NCBI RefSeq assembly: GCF_000217935.1 | Contig: NZ_AFHI01000009.1 | Location: 55,518-119,517 of the forward strand | Origin: Rheinheimera sp. A13L | GTDB lineage: Bacteria; Pseudomonadota; Gammaproteobacteria; Enterobacterales; Alteromonadaceae | Length of the DNA: 64,000 nucleotides | Reading direction: 5' to 3' | In this document: in pieces, positions 1 to 8,832 of the stretch | Layout of the letters: each line of letters opens with the position of its first letter | Position numbering within the stretch: the first letter of the stretch is position 1 | Notes under the pieces: generated by a model | The model's input: the letters and a program-made list of their open reading frames with translations, nothing else | The model's database searches: none | Told to the model about the DNA's origin: nothing | Program-made: the position numbers and the translations under genes

Positions 1-408
1 TCCAGTTTAGGGGCTACAGTGGATACAGCAGCAACTGCAGTTGGTATTACGCAAAGCCCGGATCCAATGCCTGAGCAGGCTATATTTACCCGTTCAGATC
101 ATTACACTTTAGTGCAACAAGGTGTGCCTTCTGTTTTCCTGATGACAGGCTTTACGTCCAAAGATCCAAAACAAAAAGGCGGCGAAGTCTGGGGTAAATT
201 TTTTGCTAAGCATTACCACAAACCTACAGATGATATTGCAGGATTAACGGCTGACTTTGGTGCCATCCGTTATGATGCAGGTGCTGTGTTTGCGGATATT
301 AACTTCGGTATTACTACTGAAGTAGCCAATAATCCACAGCGGCCTGTCTGGTTAAAAGACAGCTTCTTTGGCAAGATTTTTGGTAAAGACTATAACCAAC
401 AGAAATAA
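1..408 (+). CDS. M28 family zinc peptidase, C-terminal fragment
   Basis: The reading frame is open at the left edge, so only about the last 135 residues are present. The segment FTRSDHYTLVQQGVPSVFL followed by HYHKPTDD is the usual C-terminal part of M28 aminopeptidases, where the H of the HKPTDD stretch is the last zinc ligand. The N-terminal part with the other metal ligands and any signal peptide lies outside the window. Members of this family hydrolyse N-terminal amino acids or dipeptides, usually in the periplasm or outside the cell. It converges on the response-regulator gene and a short GC-rich hairpin separates the two. Family assignment is fairly sure; substrate is unknown. Confidence 0.8.
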   Translation, partial: SSLGATVDTAATAVGITQSPDPMPEQAIFTRSDHYTLVQQGVPSVFLMTGFTSKDPKQKGGEVWGKFFAKHYHKPTDDIAGLTADFGAIRYDAGAVFADINFGITTEVANNPQRPVWLKDSFFGKIFGKDYNQQK

Positions 409-416
409 TAGAATAC

Positions 417-440
417 GGGTCGGAGCGAATGCTCTGACCC
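417..440. repeat. hairpin between convergent genes, GGGTC-GAGC type
   Basis: GGGTCGGAGC, loop GAAT, GCTCTGACCC forms a 10-bp stem with one G-T pair. It sits between two convergent genes and is followed by TGTCTTCTTTT, so it may end transcription rightward. A near-identical stem sequence lies at 40802..40825, also between convergent genes, which suggests a recurring genomic element. Confidence 0.6.
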
Positions 441-449
441 TGTCTTCTT

Positions 450-1247
450 TTAGTGTTCCATAATACGGCTTAATAAAGCCCGTACTGTTTCTGGTTCAAA
501 AGGTTTATCACACAAGGCATTGACACCAGACTGCGCAATATTAGCCAGGTGAGACTCGTTAGCTTCGCTGGTGACCATCAACACCGGAATATGGCTTTGC
601 TGGCTGTGCTCACGAATATACTGCGTCAACTCCTGCCCATTCACTTCCGGCATATTAAAATCCGTTACTACCAAATCAAACATATTGTTTTTCAAAAGCT
701 CAATAGCCTGTTGACCATCTTCGGCTTCAGTTAAGTGCTGAATGCCCAGATTTTGCAATACACGTTTAATATGGTTACGGGCCAGACGGCTGTCGTCGAC
801 CACTAAAACCCGCACATCATGTACATCAAATAAACTCAGTTCCAGCTCGGCCGGACTTAATAAGTCGATGGCAGCATTTAAGGCTTTACCCAACTGAATG
901 GAGTTAAAAGGCTTAGGTAAAATTGCCACCACACCGGATTGTTTAAACTGTTCCAGTTGCGCTTTTTTGGTTTCAGAAGAAATCAATACAAAAGGCACTT
1001 CAGCTAAATCAGCGTCGTTTTTTAGCTTTGCCAACAGCTCCAGGCTGGTACCTTGTTCAAAGTACAAACTGCTGATCACCAGATCTGCTTTATGTTGCTT
1101 TAGTTGCACCATGGCAGTGGCAATACTGTCGGCTGTGCTGACCTGGGTGGCGCCTTCTTCGGCCAGTTGTTTAATAATAATTTTGCGTTGAACATCAGAA
1201 GGTTCAATCAACAGAATAGATAAATCGGAAGGACAGAGTTGTTGCAT
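450..1247 (-). CDS. tandem two-receiver response regulator
   Basis: The 265-residue protein consists of two CheY-like receiver domains (about 8-125 and 143-263) with no recognised output domain. The second domain is canonical: acidic pair in LVVDDSRLAR, phospho-acceptor in TDFNMPEVNG, conserved T/S in MVTSEA and K in CDKPFEP. The first is degenerate: the acidic pair reads EP and the phospho-acceptor position reads ISSLYF, with S where D is expected, although the KPF lysine is kept. It probably works by protein-protein contact inside a phosphorelay or chemotaxis-like pathway. The SUI1 gene lies 39 bp upstream on the same strand, so the two may be co-transcribed. The domain call is firm; the pathway is unknown. 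Confidence 0.85.
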   Translation of the reverse strand: MQQLCPSDLSILLIEPSDVQRKIIIKQLAEEGATQVSTADSIATAMVQLKQHKADLVISSLYFEQGTSLELLAKLKNDADLAEVPFVLISSETKKAQLEQFKQSGVVAILPKPFNSIQLGKALNAAIDLLSPAELELSLFDVHDVRVLVVDDSRLARNHIKRVLQNLGIQHLTEAEDGQQAIELLKNNMFDLVVTDFNMPEVNGQELTQYIREHSQQSHIPVLMVTSEANESHLANIAQSGVNALCDKPFEPETVRALLSRIMEH

Positions 1248-1286
1248 CAGACACTCGCTTAATATACTTGGGTATAATTGGGTGGC

Positions 1287-1685
1287 TTAACCACCAGCCC
1301 ACTTATGTTTGTAACCTAACCTGGTTAGCTCCTGTTGCACCAGTTCGCGTTGATCGCCCTGAATTTCAATCACGCCATCCTTGACTGAACCACCACAACC
1401 ACACTTTTTCTTTAATAAAGCCGCTATCTCTGCCAGTTTTTCTGCGTTTTCAGCAAGGCCAGAAATAGTGATCACAGCTTTGCCATTGCGGCCTTTCGTT
1501 TCACGTTTTAAGCGTGCATGACCATCAGCAAAAGTCTGAGCCACAGCTTTTTGCTGTGCAGGCTTATCTATCCGGCCTGAAGTTGTACTGTAGACCAAGT
1601 CGTCTGCTTTTGCTGCTGTAGCCGCTTCGGCAGGTCGCCCCAATTGTTGTTGCCAGTCGGCTAACGAGATTTTTTTGCCACTCAT
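1287..1685 (-). CDS. yciH: SUI1/YciH-family translation factor
   Basis: The C-terminal half (from KGRNGKAVITISG to the GYKHKWAGG end) is the eIF1/SUI1 fold, with the hallmark KKKCGCGGSVKDGVIEIQGDQ block. Bacterial members such as E. coli YciH bind the 30S subunit and are linked to stringency of initiation; the physiological role is not settled. I chose the ATG at 1685 (MSGKKISLADW), giving 132 residues; a longer reading frame adds 20 residues that look like non-conserved leader. E. coli YciH is shorter (about 108 residues), the extra length here being an N-terminal linker. Divergent from the GAF gene. Confidence 0.85.
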   Translation of the reverse strand: MSGKKISLADWQQQLGRPAEAATAAKADDLVYSTTSGRIDKPAQQKAVAQTFADGHARLKRETKGRNGKAVITISGLAENAEKLAEIAALLKKKCGCGGSVKDGVIEIQGDQRELVQQELTRLGYKHKWAGG

Positions 1686-1836
1686 AAAACAATCTGTGTA
1701 AGTCGTCAGAAAGCGCACGATAAACAACAAGCCTGTAAACAGCAAGTAGCAAGTTTAAAATCAGGGAGGATGGTGCAAAAAAGCCATTGGCAAATAAAAG
1801 GCTTCTGGTAAACTACGGTCAATTTTAGAAATCTGG

Positions 1837-2526
1837 ATGGCTGAAGTGTCTATTAACTTGTATCTGGAACAATCAGGATTGGCTGCTGTATTGCGGGGGC
1901 AGGAAATAGCTATAGAACAAACTGTTACTGCATTAAAAAAACAACTTTCTGCTGCAGCGGCTCCAGCTGTCACCTGGTCTTATCTGGTGCCTGAATTAGG
2001 TGAAGGTGGAGCTTGTTCTTTGTTTGGTCAGTTGGCAGATGAACCTTATGATCTGGCGGCTACTCTGGGCCAAAACGAAGCAACAGCTAAAGCTTTAGCT
2101 CAGCTCACTGTAGTGGTGCAAAACTATCAGCAAACCAATGACAGCGACTGGTTTGGTATTTACCAAAAACGTCTGAACCCCCAAGGTGAAACCGTACTGG
2201 TGAAACTGGCCTATTTTGGTGCCGCTTCCCGTGCTGAGTTTCCGTTAACTGCAGAATTTGCCGCCATCAGCAATAACAGTACTGTCGGGCTTACTGGTAA
2301 AGCTAAAGTGATCAACGACGTGACTGCGTATTTAACTGCAGGTGGCGAATATTACACCTGCGATCCAAAGGTATTAGCCGAAGCTTGTTTGCCTTTATTT
2401 AACAGCAAAGGTGAACTGGCAGGTATTATTGACGCTGAGGCTTTTAAACGTCAGGCCTACCATACAGATGCGCTGGTCCGCTTAGTCGCCATCTGTCTTG
2501 TGCTGCCAGGGCTGTTGCCCGCATGA
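1837..2526 (+). CDS. GAF domain protein, free-methionine-sulfoxide-reductase-like
   Basis: The 229-residue soluble protein has a GAF fold over about residues 75-228: DWFGIYQ strand, VGLTGKAKVINDV, then YTCDPKVLAEACLPLFNSKGELAGIIDAE, which resembles the CDxxSxSE...VPL...G.LD block of fRMsr enzymes (YebR type). The Cys of the CD motif is kept, but the two other cysteines that fRMsr enzymes carry upstream (ACVRI and VCG positions) appear to be replaced (AASRAEFP and VGLTG). The N-terminal 75 residues are not recognised. It may be a divergent reductase or a small-molecule-binding GAF protein. It is followed 51 bp later by the aminotransferase gene, probably a separate unit. Confidence 0.6.
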   Translation: MAEVSINLYLEQSGLAAVLRGQEIAIEQTVTALKKQLSAAAAPAVTWSYLVPELGEGGACSLFGQLADEPYDLAATLGQNEATAKALAQLTVVVQNYQQTNDSDWFGIYQKRLNPQGETVLVKLAYFGAASRAEFPLTAEFAAISNNSTVGLTGKAKVINDVTAYLTAGGEYYTCDPKVLAEACLPLFNSKGELAGIIDAEAFKRQAYHTDALVRLVAICLVLPGLLPA

Positions 2527-2577
2527 TAAGATAAATTGAAATAGACCTATTCACACCGCAACTAACAGGTAATAACT

Positions 2578-3771
2578 ATGTTTTCGCACTTACAGCCAAC
2601 CCCTATCGATCCAATTTTAGGTTTAATGGCCGCTTATAAAGAAGATCCAAATCCATTAAAAGTGGACCTTGGGGTTGGAGTCTACAAAGACGAGCAAGGC
2701 CATACGGCTGTGCTGGATTGTGTGAAAAAGGCCGAAGCACTGCGTTTAAAAAGCGAAGACAGTAAAACCTATATTGGCATGGCCGGAGATTTATCTTTTA
2801 ACAGCCATATCGAAAAACTGGCCTTTGGTCAGCACAAAGTACTGTTATCAGGCCGTGTCACTACAGCTCATACTCCAGGTGGTACAGGTGCTTTGCGGGT
2901 GGCTGCTGAATTTATTAAAAAAGCCAATCCGGATGCTACAGTCTGGGTCACTAACCCAACCTGGGCTAACCATATCTCCTTGTTTCAGGCTGCCGGCCTG
3001 ACAGTGAAAGAATATGCTTACTACGACTGGGAAACCAAAGGTTTAAAATTTGATGCCATGATGACTGAACTGGCGCAAGTTCCTGCCGGTGACGTGGTAT
3101 TAGTGCATGCCTGCTGCCATAACCCAAGTGGTATGGATTTAAACTTTGAGCAGTGGAAACAATTTGCTGATTTAGCCAAAGAAAAAGGTTTTACACCGCT
3201 AGTGGACATGGCCTATCAGGGCTTTGGTTTAGGTTTGGATGAAGACACACAAGGCTTACGCTATTTAGCGGATCAGGTTGAAGAAATGATCCTGTGCAGC
3301 TCCTGTTCAAAAAACTTTGGTTTATACCGTGAACGTATTGGTGCCTGCAGCATAGTGGCAGCTGACAGCAAAACGGCAGACATTGCTAAATCAGTGCTGT
3401 TAAGTGTAGTACGCAGTATTTATTCTATGCCGCCTGCCCATGGCGCTATTGTGGTCAGTCATATTCTGGATAGCCAGGAATTAACGGCTTTATGGCATCA
3501 GGAACTGGCTGTGATGCGTAATCGTATCAACGACTACCGCCAGTTGATCATCGATAAATTTGCTGCTGAAGGCATCACGCAGGATTTCAGCTTTATTACC
3601 AAACAACACGGTATGTTCTCTTTCCTTGGCATTAACAAGGAACAGATTGAACGTCTGCGTAAAGACTACAGTATCTACATGGTCGGCTCCAGCCGCGTCA
3701 GTATTGCGGGTTTAAATCACAGCAATATAGATTATTTCGCTAAAGCCATGGCACAAGTGTTAAAAGGTTAA
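2578..3771 (+). CDS. aspC: aspartate/aromatic aminotransferase (class I PLP)
   Basis: The 397-residue protein is collinear with E. coli AspC/TyrB from start (PTPIDPILGLM) to end. Visible family marks are GVGVYKDEQGHT, TPGGTGALRVAAEF, the HACCHNPSGMD loop, DMAYQGFG, and the PLP-binding lysine in SSCSKNFGLYRERIGA. It would transfer the amino group between aspartate or aromatic amino acids and 2-oxoglutarate in the cytoplasm. Whether it prefers aspartate or tyrosine/phenylalanine cannot be told from sequence alone, so the symbol is provisional. An intrinsic terminator follows closely, indicating a monocistronic unit. Confidence 0.9.
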   Translation: MFSHLQPTPIDPILGLMAAYKEDPNPLKVDLGVGVYKDEQGHTAVLDCVKKAEALRLKSEDSKTYIGMAGDLSFNSHIEKLAFGQHKVLLSGRVTTAHTPGGTGALRVAAEFIKKANPDATVWVTNPTWANHISLFQAAGLTVKEYAYYDWETKGLKFDAMMTELAQVPAGDVVLVHACCHNPSGMDLNFEQWKQFADLAKEKGFTPLVDMAYQGFGLGLDEDTQGLRYLADQVEEMILCSSCSKNFGLYRERIGACSIVAADSKTADIAKSVLLSVVRSIYSMPPAHGAIVVSHILDSQELTALWHQELAVMRNRINDYRQLIIDKFAAEGITQDFSFITKQHGMFSFLGINKEQIERLRKDYSIYMVGSSRVSIAGLNHSNIDYFAKAMAQVLKG

Positions 3772-3796
3772 TTTTGCGCTGTTAGTGAAAAGAGGG

Positions 3797-3817
3797 GGGC
3801 GATAGCCGCCCTTTTTT
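3797..3817 (+). terminator. intrinsic terminator after aspC
   Basis: Stem GGGCG (3797-3801), loop ATAGC, stem CGCCC (3807-3811), followed by six T residues. It lies 25 bp after the aminotransferase stop codon. Confidence 0.85.
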
Positions 3818-3886
3818 ATAGAGCAAAAAATCAGCTGTTGTCAGGATAGCTCAGAGTAACTAAGCTAGGATACAGGTAAGTCTTGT

Positions 3887-4663
3887 ATGCAAAGTGATCT
3901 ATCAACCTGGAGTTGGGCTGTGATAAAAAGCTTAGTGGTTGTTTCGTTGTGTTTATTTTTCACGCTCACTGCACATGCCGATCTTCCTGCGGTAAGAGTA
4001 GTGACTGAATTATCGCCCCCTCATCAGACGATTATCGAGGGCAAAGTGGATGGGCTTAGTACTCAGATTGTCGAGGCGACGTTAAAACAAGCCGGACTGC
4101 AGAGCCGTATTGAAGTTTATCCCTGGGCCAGAGCTTTTTATATCGCCAGTTCGACACCCAATGTACTGATTTACAATATGGCCAGAACACCGCAGAGGGA
4201 AAACGAGTTCCATTGGATTGGTCCTGTGGCGAAATACCGGTTTGGCTTGGTGAGGTTAACGGACCGCACAGATCTAAACCCAAACCATATTAAAGATTTA
4301 GGTTCGTCTGTTATTGCTGTGCAACGAGGTGACTTTTCGGGCCAATGGCTGAAACAGCAAGGTATGAAAGAAGGCAAAGAGTTACAGTTGTCGGCTGATA
4401 TTCTGGAGTCCTGGCGTTTACTGCTCAAAGGCAAAGTAGACTATGTGATTGATGATCAAGCTGCATTGCCTTCGATGGAGCAGCAATTAGCCCTGCCTGC
4501 CGGCATCACCACTTTTGTACTGACCATTCCGCAGCTGGAGCAACAAACTTATCTGGCCGCCAGCAAAAACAGTGACCCTGAGCTGGTGAAAAAGCTGCAG
4601 CAGGCTCATCTTGAAGTACAAAAAACTCAGCTGTTTCAGAACGTCATGACCAGCCGCTTTTAA
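3887..4663 (+). CDS. periplasmic substrate-binding protein (SBP family 3-like)
   Basis: About 258 residues with a hydrophobic signal peptide (SLVVVSLCLFFTLTAHA, cleavage before DLP). The mature part reads like a type-II periplasmic binding protein of the amino-acid/PEB1 family: VRVVTELSPPHQTIIEGKVDGLSTQIVEATLKQAG, then PWARAFYIASS and ILSxxLLKGKVDYVIDD. No ABC permease or ATPase adjoins it, as for many orphan family-3 proteins in Alteromonadales. A GTG at 3920 (MIKSLVVVS) with GGAG about 8 nt upstream gives a more typical signal peptide and may be the true start. The ligand is unknown. The gene runs convergently into fldB with only 10 bp between stops. Confidence 0.75.
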   Translation: MQSDLSTWSWAVIKSLVVVSLCLFFTLTAHADLPAVRVVTELSPPHQTIIEGKVDGLSTQIVEATLKQAGLQSRIEVYPWARAFYIASSTPNVLIYNMARTPQRENEFHWIGPVAKYRFGLVRLTDRTDLNPNHIKDLGSSVIAVQRGDFSGQWLKQQGMKEGKELQLSADILESWRLLLKGKVDYVIDDQAALPSMEQQLALPAGITTFVLTIPQLEQQTYLAASKNSDPELVKKLQQAHLEVQKTQLFQNVMTSRF

Positions 4664-4673
4664 GCTCTTGATG

Positions 4674-5210
4674 TTAAAGGGCTATCAGCTCATTCATCAG
4701 TTGAGTCAGCCATTGATTCAGGCGCTGGTCGGTTAAATCGTACTGATTCTCTTCATCCAAAGCTAAACCATAAAACCACTCACCGTCTTCTGTGACTGCT
4801 TTGGAAGCAATAAAGTCATAACCCTCAACAGGCCAGAAACCAATACGAATACAGTCTTGTTGCGCTATGGCCTGATGCAACATACCTACAGCATCCTGGA
4901 ACCACTCTGCATAGCCCAGCTGATCGCCCATGCCATAAATAGCTACAATTTTGCCGCTTAAATCCACTTCAGCGATATCATCCCAATGGGCTTCCCAGTC
5001 TTCCTGCAGCTCACCAAAATCCCAGGTTGAAATACCTAAAATAAGCAGATCATAGTCAGCCATCATTGCCAGAGGCTGATCTTTAATATTATGAAGTGTT
5101 ACACTGCTGCCATCCGGCAGGCTTGGGTCGGCGCTTAAAAGCACCTGAATTTTTTCTGCCACTATCTCTGTGTAGCAGGTGGTGGAACCGTAAAAAAGAC
5201 CAATTTTCAT
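4674..5210 (-). CDS. fldB: flavodoxin
   Basis: Starting at the ATG at 5210 ([15 protein letters not shown]) the protein has 178 residues, close to E. coli FldB (173). The FMN phosphate loop GSTTCYTE, the [13 protein letters not shown] loop and [16 protein letters not shown] are classic flavodoxin elements. It carries single electrons on FMN in the cytoplasm. A longer frame adds 23 unconserved residues and is not preferred. In E. coli fldB also lies divergently beside xerD-dsbC-recJ-prfB-lysS, and the same order here supports the symbol. Confidence 0.9.
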   Translation of the reverse strand: MKIGLFYGSTTCYTEIVAEKIQVLLSADPSLPDGSSVTLHNIKDQPLAMMADYDLLILGISTWDFGELQEDWEAHWDDIAEVDLSGKIVAIYGMGDQLGYAEWFQDAVGMLHQAIAQQDCIRIGFWPVEGYDFIASKAVTEDGEWFYGLALDEENQYDLTDQRLNQWLTQLMNELIAL

Positions 5211-5304
5211 CTGACGGGACTCAGCATTTTCTGTGGGCTGCAGTGTAGCAGAAGCGTCGAAACCAACAAAGTCAGGCAAGGTAAATTAACCCGGGAGCAG
5301 GTAA

Positions 5305-6210
5305 GTGGCATTAGTGTTGGCCGTTTCAGAACAACAGCTGATTAAAGCTTTTTTAGACCAGCTCTGGCTGGAGAAAGGTGTCAGTGAACATACGTTAAGT
5401 GCTTATGGCACAGACTTAACTAAATTCGCATTATTTCTGCAGCAACAGGGTCAACAACTGAGCTCTGTTGATCAAATGCTGCTCAATAGCTATCTGGCGT
5501 TTCGGGTGGATCAAGGTTTTAGTCCACGCAGCACCTCCAGAACCTTAAGCAGTTTGCGACGTTTTTATCGTCATTTGCATAAAACCAGACAGATCACCGA
5601 AAACCCGCTGTCGGACGTTTTTAACCCGAAGATTGGTCGCTCCTTGCCTAAAACTTTATCCGAGCAGGATGTGGATTTATTGCTGTCAGCCCCGGATGTG
5701 AGCGATTTAATTCAATTTCGCGACAAAGTGATGTTAGAAATTCTGTATGCGGCCGGTCTTAGAGTATCGGAGCTGGTTGGTTTAACCTTACAGCAAATCA
5801 ATTTGCGTCAGGGTTTAGTGCGTGTCACAGGCAAAGGTAAAAAAGAACGGCTGGTGCCTTTAGGGGAAACTGCAGTGGAGTGGCTGGACAATTACCTGAA
5901 GCAAGGCCGTGGCTTGTTGCTTGATGGTCAGAGTGATGTGGTGTTTCCCAGCAACAGGGGGCAACAAATGACCCGACAAACTTTCTGGCACCGGATTAAA
6001 TTTTATGCCAAAGTGGCGGGCATTAGTGCAGAGTTGTCACCGCATACGGTACGGCATGCTTTTGCCACTCATTTATTGAATCATGGTGCAGATTTGCGGG
6101 TCGTACAGTTGTTATTAGGGCATAGCGATTTATCGACCACCCAAATTTATACTCATGTGGCGCAGGCGCGTCTGCAAAGTTTACATCAACAACATCATCC
6201 CAGAGGCTAG
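5305..6210 (+). CDS. xerD: site-specific tyrosine recombinase XerD
   Basis: 301-residue tyrosine recombinase: SAM-like N-terminal DNA-binding domain (about 8-95) and catalytic domain (about 115-295). The active-site set is complete: R153 (AAGLRVSEL), K177 (TGKGKKERLVPL), H247 and R250 (SPHTVRHAFATH), H273 (LLGHSDLSTT) and nucleophile Y282 (QIYTHV). XerC-XerD resolves chromosome dimers at dif under FtsK control. The start is GTG at 5305 with GGGAG 7 nt upstream. First gene of the xerD-dsbC-recJ block, 21 bp before dsbC, exactly as in E. coli, which distinguishes it from XerC or a phage integrase. Confidence 0.95.
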   Translation: MALVLAVSEQQLIKAFLDQLWLEKGVSEHTLSAYGTDLTKFALFLQQQGQQLSSVDQMLLNSYLAFRVDQGFSPRSTSRTLSSLRRFYRHLHKTRQITENPLSDVFNPKIGRSLPKTLSEQDVDLLLSAPDVSDLIQFRDKVMLEILYAAGLRVSELVGLTLQQINLRQGLVRVTGKGKKERLVPLGETAVEWLDNYLKQGRGLLLDGQSDVVFPSNRGQQMTRQTFWHRIKFYAKVAGISAELSPHTVRHAFATHLLNHGADLRVVQLLLGHSDLSTTQIYTHVAQARLQSLHQQHHPRG

Positions 6211-6231
6211 CTTTGGGTGCAGGAAATACAG

Positions 6232-6939
6232 ATGAAGAAGTTTAGCTATCTCGCCGTTATGGCAGCCTTTTTAAGTACAGGATTAACTGCTCAGGTCAGT
6301 TTGCCTGAAGTGAACAAAGCCTTTTCTGAAGTGGGTTTAAATGTCAAAGCTGTGGCCGATTCGACAGTGCCAGGCATGTTGCAGGTACAAACCGACAAAG
6401 GCTTATTTTTTATGTCGGAAAATAAGCAGTATCTGTTTGAAGGCAATATTTACGACTTAAAAAACAAAAAACTGGTCAATGAAGACATTCTGAAAGATAT
6501 CCGTAAAGCGGGTGTCAAAGAATTTAACGACTCAGCCATCGAGTTTAAAGCGGCTGATGAAAAATACGTGGTGCATATATTTACGGACACCAGCTGTGGT
6601 TATTGCCGCAAGTTACATGACGAAATGGCCGATTTTAACAAAGCCGGTATCACAGTGCGTTATCTGGCCTTCCCACGGGGTGGCGTACAGTCTGCAACTT
6701 ATGATGAACTGCAATCGATTTGGTGTGCTAAAGATACCCAACAGGCGATGACTGACGGTAAAGCCGGTAAAGCAGTAAAACAAGCCAGTTGTAAAAACAC
6801 TGTGGCTCAGCAGTATGAGTTAGGCCAAAGTTTTGGCATCAATGGTACTCCGGCATTAATTTTACCGGATGGCCGTTTAATTCCTGGTTACCAGCCAGCC
6901 GCAGCTTTAGCTGCCACCTTGAGTCAAGAAGCGCCCTAA
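6232..6939 (+). CDS. dsbC: thiol:disulfide interchange protein DsbC
   Basis: The ATG at 6232 (MKKFSYLAVMAAFLSTGLTAQ), preceded by AGGAA, opens a signal peptide; the mature protein is a dimeric periplasmic disulfide isomerase. The N-terminal dimerisation domain is followed by a thioredoxin-fold domain with the CGYC active site in HIFTDTSCGYCRKLHDEM, a second cysteine pair (IWCAKD and QASCKN) matching the structural disulfide of E. coli DsbC, and the cis-proline region GINGTPALILPDG. It rearranges wrong disulfides and is kept reduced by DsbD. Sits between xerD and recJ with 12 bp to recJ. Confidence 0.93.
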   Translation: MKKFSYLAVMAAFLSTGLTAQVSLPEVNKAFSEVGLNVKAVADSTVPGMLQVQTDKGLFFMSENKQYLFEGNIYDLKNKKLVNEDILKDIRKAGVKEFNDSAIEFKAADEKYVVHIFTDTSCGYCRKLHDEMADFNKAGITVRYLAFPRGGVQSATYDELQSIWCAKDTQQAMTDGKAGKAVKQASCKNTVAQQYELGQSFGINGTPALILPDGRLIPGYQPAAALAATLSQEAP

Positions 6940-6951
6940 GCAGGTTTCAGT

Positions 6952-8682
6952 TTGAGTATCAGCAAAACAATTCAGCGCCGGCCTGTGCCGGCTATTTCAC
7001 CGGAACTCTCGCAATACCATCCGGTGATCCAGCAAATTTACGCCAGCCGGGGTATTGAAGGCTCGCTGCAACTGGCGCGAGGCGCAGCTCAGTTGTTGCC
7101 TTTTACCTTACTCAAAGGCATATCTGCAGCTGTAGCTTTGTTGATTGAGGCTTTGCAGCAACAGCAGCATATTGTCATAGTCGGCGATTTTGACGCTGAT
7201 GGCGCCACCAGTACTGCAACTTTGCTGACGGGCTTAAAAAGCCTGGGTTTTAAGCATGTGGAGTATCTGGTGCCTAACCGTTTTGAATATGGGTATGGCT
7301 TATCTGTAGAGATGGCAGAAATTGCGGTCGCTCAGGGCGCTCAGTTGATAGTCACAGTAGACAACGGTATTTCAGCCATTGACGGCATAGCGCTGGCGAA
7401 AAAAATGGGCGTGAAAGTGCTGGTCACAGATCACCATTTGCCTGGCAATGAACTGCCGGACGCTGACGCTATTGTTAATCCCAACCAACCGGGTTGTGAT
7501 TTCCCCAGCAAGCAACTGGCCGGTGTGGGGGTGGCTTTTTATTTGTTATTGGCGCTTCGTGCTGAACTTCGCACCCAAAGCTATTTTACCGAAAGCCAGC
7601 CTGCACCTAATTTAGCGGATCTGCTGGATTTAGTGGCCTTAGGCACAGTAGCAGACGTAGTGCCCCTGGATACCAATAACAGAATTCTGGTGCATCAGGG
7701 CCTGCAGCGTATCCGCAGTGGCAAAGCCCGTCCTGGTATTCAGGCCCTAATTGATATTGCTAATCGCAAAGCGGAAAAGCTGACAGCGCAGGATTTTGGT
7801 TTTGCCTTAGCGCCGCGCTTAAATGCAGCAGGACGATTAGACGATATGGGCCTTGGCATCAGCTGTTTATTAGCGCCTGATTTGCCCAGAGCCAGAATGT
7901 ACGCCGCAGAACTCGACAGTTTAAATGTCGAACGCCGTGAAATAGAGCAGGGCATGCAGCAGGAAGCTCAGGCTTATCTGCAGCTTTTGTCTTTCGCTTC
8001 GGATGAATTGCCGGATGCCTTGTGTTTATACCAAAGCGATTGGCATCAGGGCGTGATAGGTATTCTGGCTGGTCGTATTAAAGAGCAATACCACAGACCC
8101 GTGCTGGTATTTGCCCAAGGTGACGCAGGCGAGCTGAAAGGTTCTGCCCGTTCTATTCCGGGTTTACATATCCGCGATTTATTGGATGAAGTTTCCACTC
8201 AATACCCGGGCCTGATTAAAAAGTTTGGCGGCCATGCCATGGCGGCAGGTTTAACTATTGCCGAGGAGCGCTTTGATACCTTTAAGCTGGCACTGAACTT
8301 TGTCGCTAAAAAGTATCTGACGCCAGAGCTTTTGACCGCAGTGCTTTATACAGACGGTGATTTAAGCAGTGATTGTTTGTCAGTGCCTTTTGCACAGTTG
8401 TTGCAACAAGCCGGTCCCTGGGGACAGGCTTTCCCTGAACCTGTGTTTGAAGGTGGCTTTGTGATACGTCAACAGCGTTTATTGGCGGATAAACATTTGA
8501 AGCTGATGCTGGAATCCAGTGACGGAGTTCTGGTGGATGCCATCTGGTTTAATGCCGACAACAAAGCCTGGCCAGATGCCAACGTAAAAAAGATCCGCGT
8601 CGCCTATCAGTTGGATATCAACGACTACAGAGACCAACAATCGGTGCAGTTGATTGTGCGGTTGATTGAAAAAATCGGCTAG
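6952..8682 (+). CDS. recJ: single-stranded-DNA-specific exonuclease RecJ
   Basis: 576 residues, typical RecJ length. The DHH phosphoesterase motifs are visible: VGDFDADGATSTA (motif I), the VTVDNGIS block, VTDHHLPG (DHH), AGVGVAFYLL, and the DHHA1-type C-terminal segment with KFGGHAMAAGLTI. The enzyme degrades single-stranded DNA 5' to 3' in recombination and mismatch repair. The start is TTG at 6952; no upstream ATG is available in the 12-bp gap after dsbC, so translation is probably coupled to dsbC. A 150-bp gap then separates it from prfB. Confidence 0.95.
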   Translation: MSISKTIQRRPVPAISPELSQYHPVIQQIYASRGIEGSLQLARGAAQLLPFTLLKGISAAVALLIEALQQQQHIVIVGDFDADGATSTATLLTGLKSLGFKHVEYLVPNRFEYGYGLSVEMAEIAVAQGAQLIVTVDNGISAIDGIALAKKMGVKVLVTDHHLPGNELPDADAIVNPNQPGCDFPSKQLAGVGVAFYLLLALRAELRTQSYFTESQPAPNLADLLDLVALGTVADVVPLDTNNRILVHQGLQRIRSGKARPGIQALIDIANRKAEKLTAQDFGFALAPRLNAAGRLDDMGLGISCLLAPDLPRARMYAAELDSLNVERREIEQGMQQEAQAYLQLLSFASDELPDALCLYQSDWHQGVIGILAGRIKEQYHRPVLVFAQGDAGELKGSARSIPGLHIRDLLDEVSTQYPGLIKKFGGHAMAAGLTIAEERFDTFKLALNFVAKKYLTPELLTAVLYTDGDLSSDCLSVPFAQLLQQAGPWGQAFPEPVFEGGFVIRQQRLLADKHLKLMLESSDGVLVDAIWFNADNKAWPDANVKKIRVAYQLDINDYRDQQSVQLIVRLIEKIG

Positions 8683-8832
8683 TTGCGCGCTAAAGGGATA
8701 CTGCACATCTTCTGTTGAAATGCCTGTGCAGGATCCTGTTCAACTCTTTCGATAGAAAATCATCGGGATGGCTGCATGTCTGTAGAAAAATTGCTACAAT
8801 CGCCACCAATTTTTTCCTAAGCGCCATAAATC

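Noticed and set aside
5305..6210. Tyrosine recombinase as sign of an integrated element
   Set aside because: Gene order (fldB, dsbC, recJ) and full XerD length show it to be the housekeeping dif recombinase; no att site or phage gene is near.
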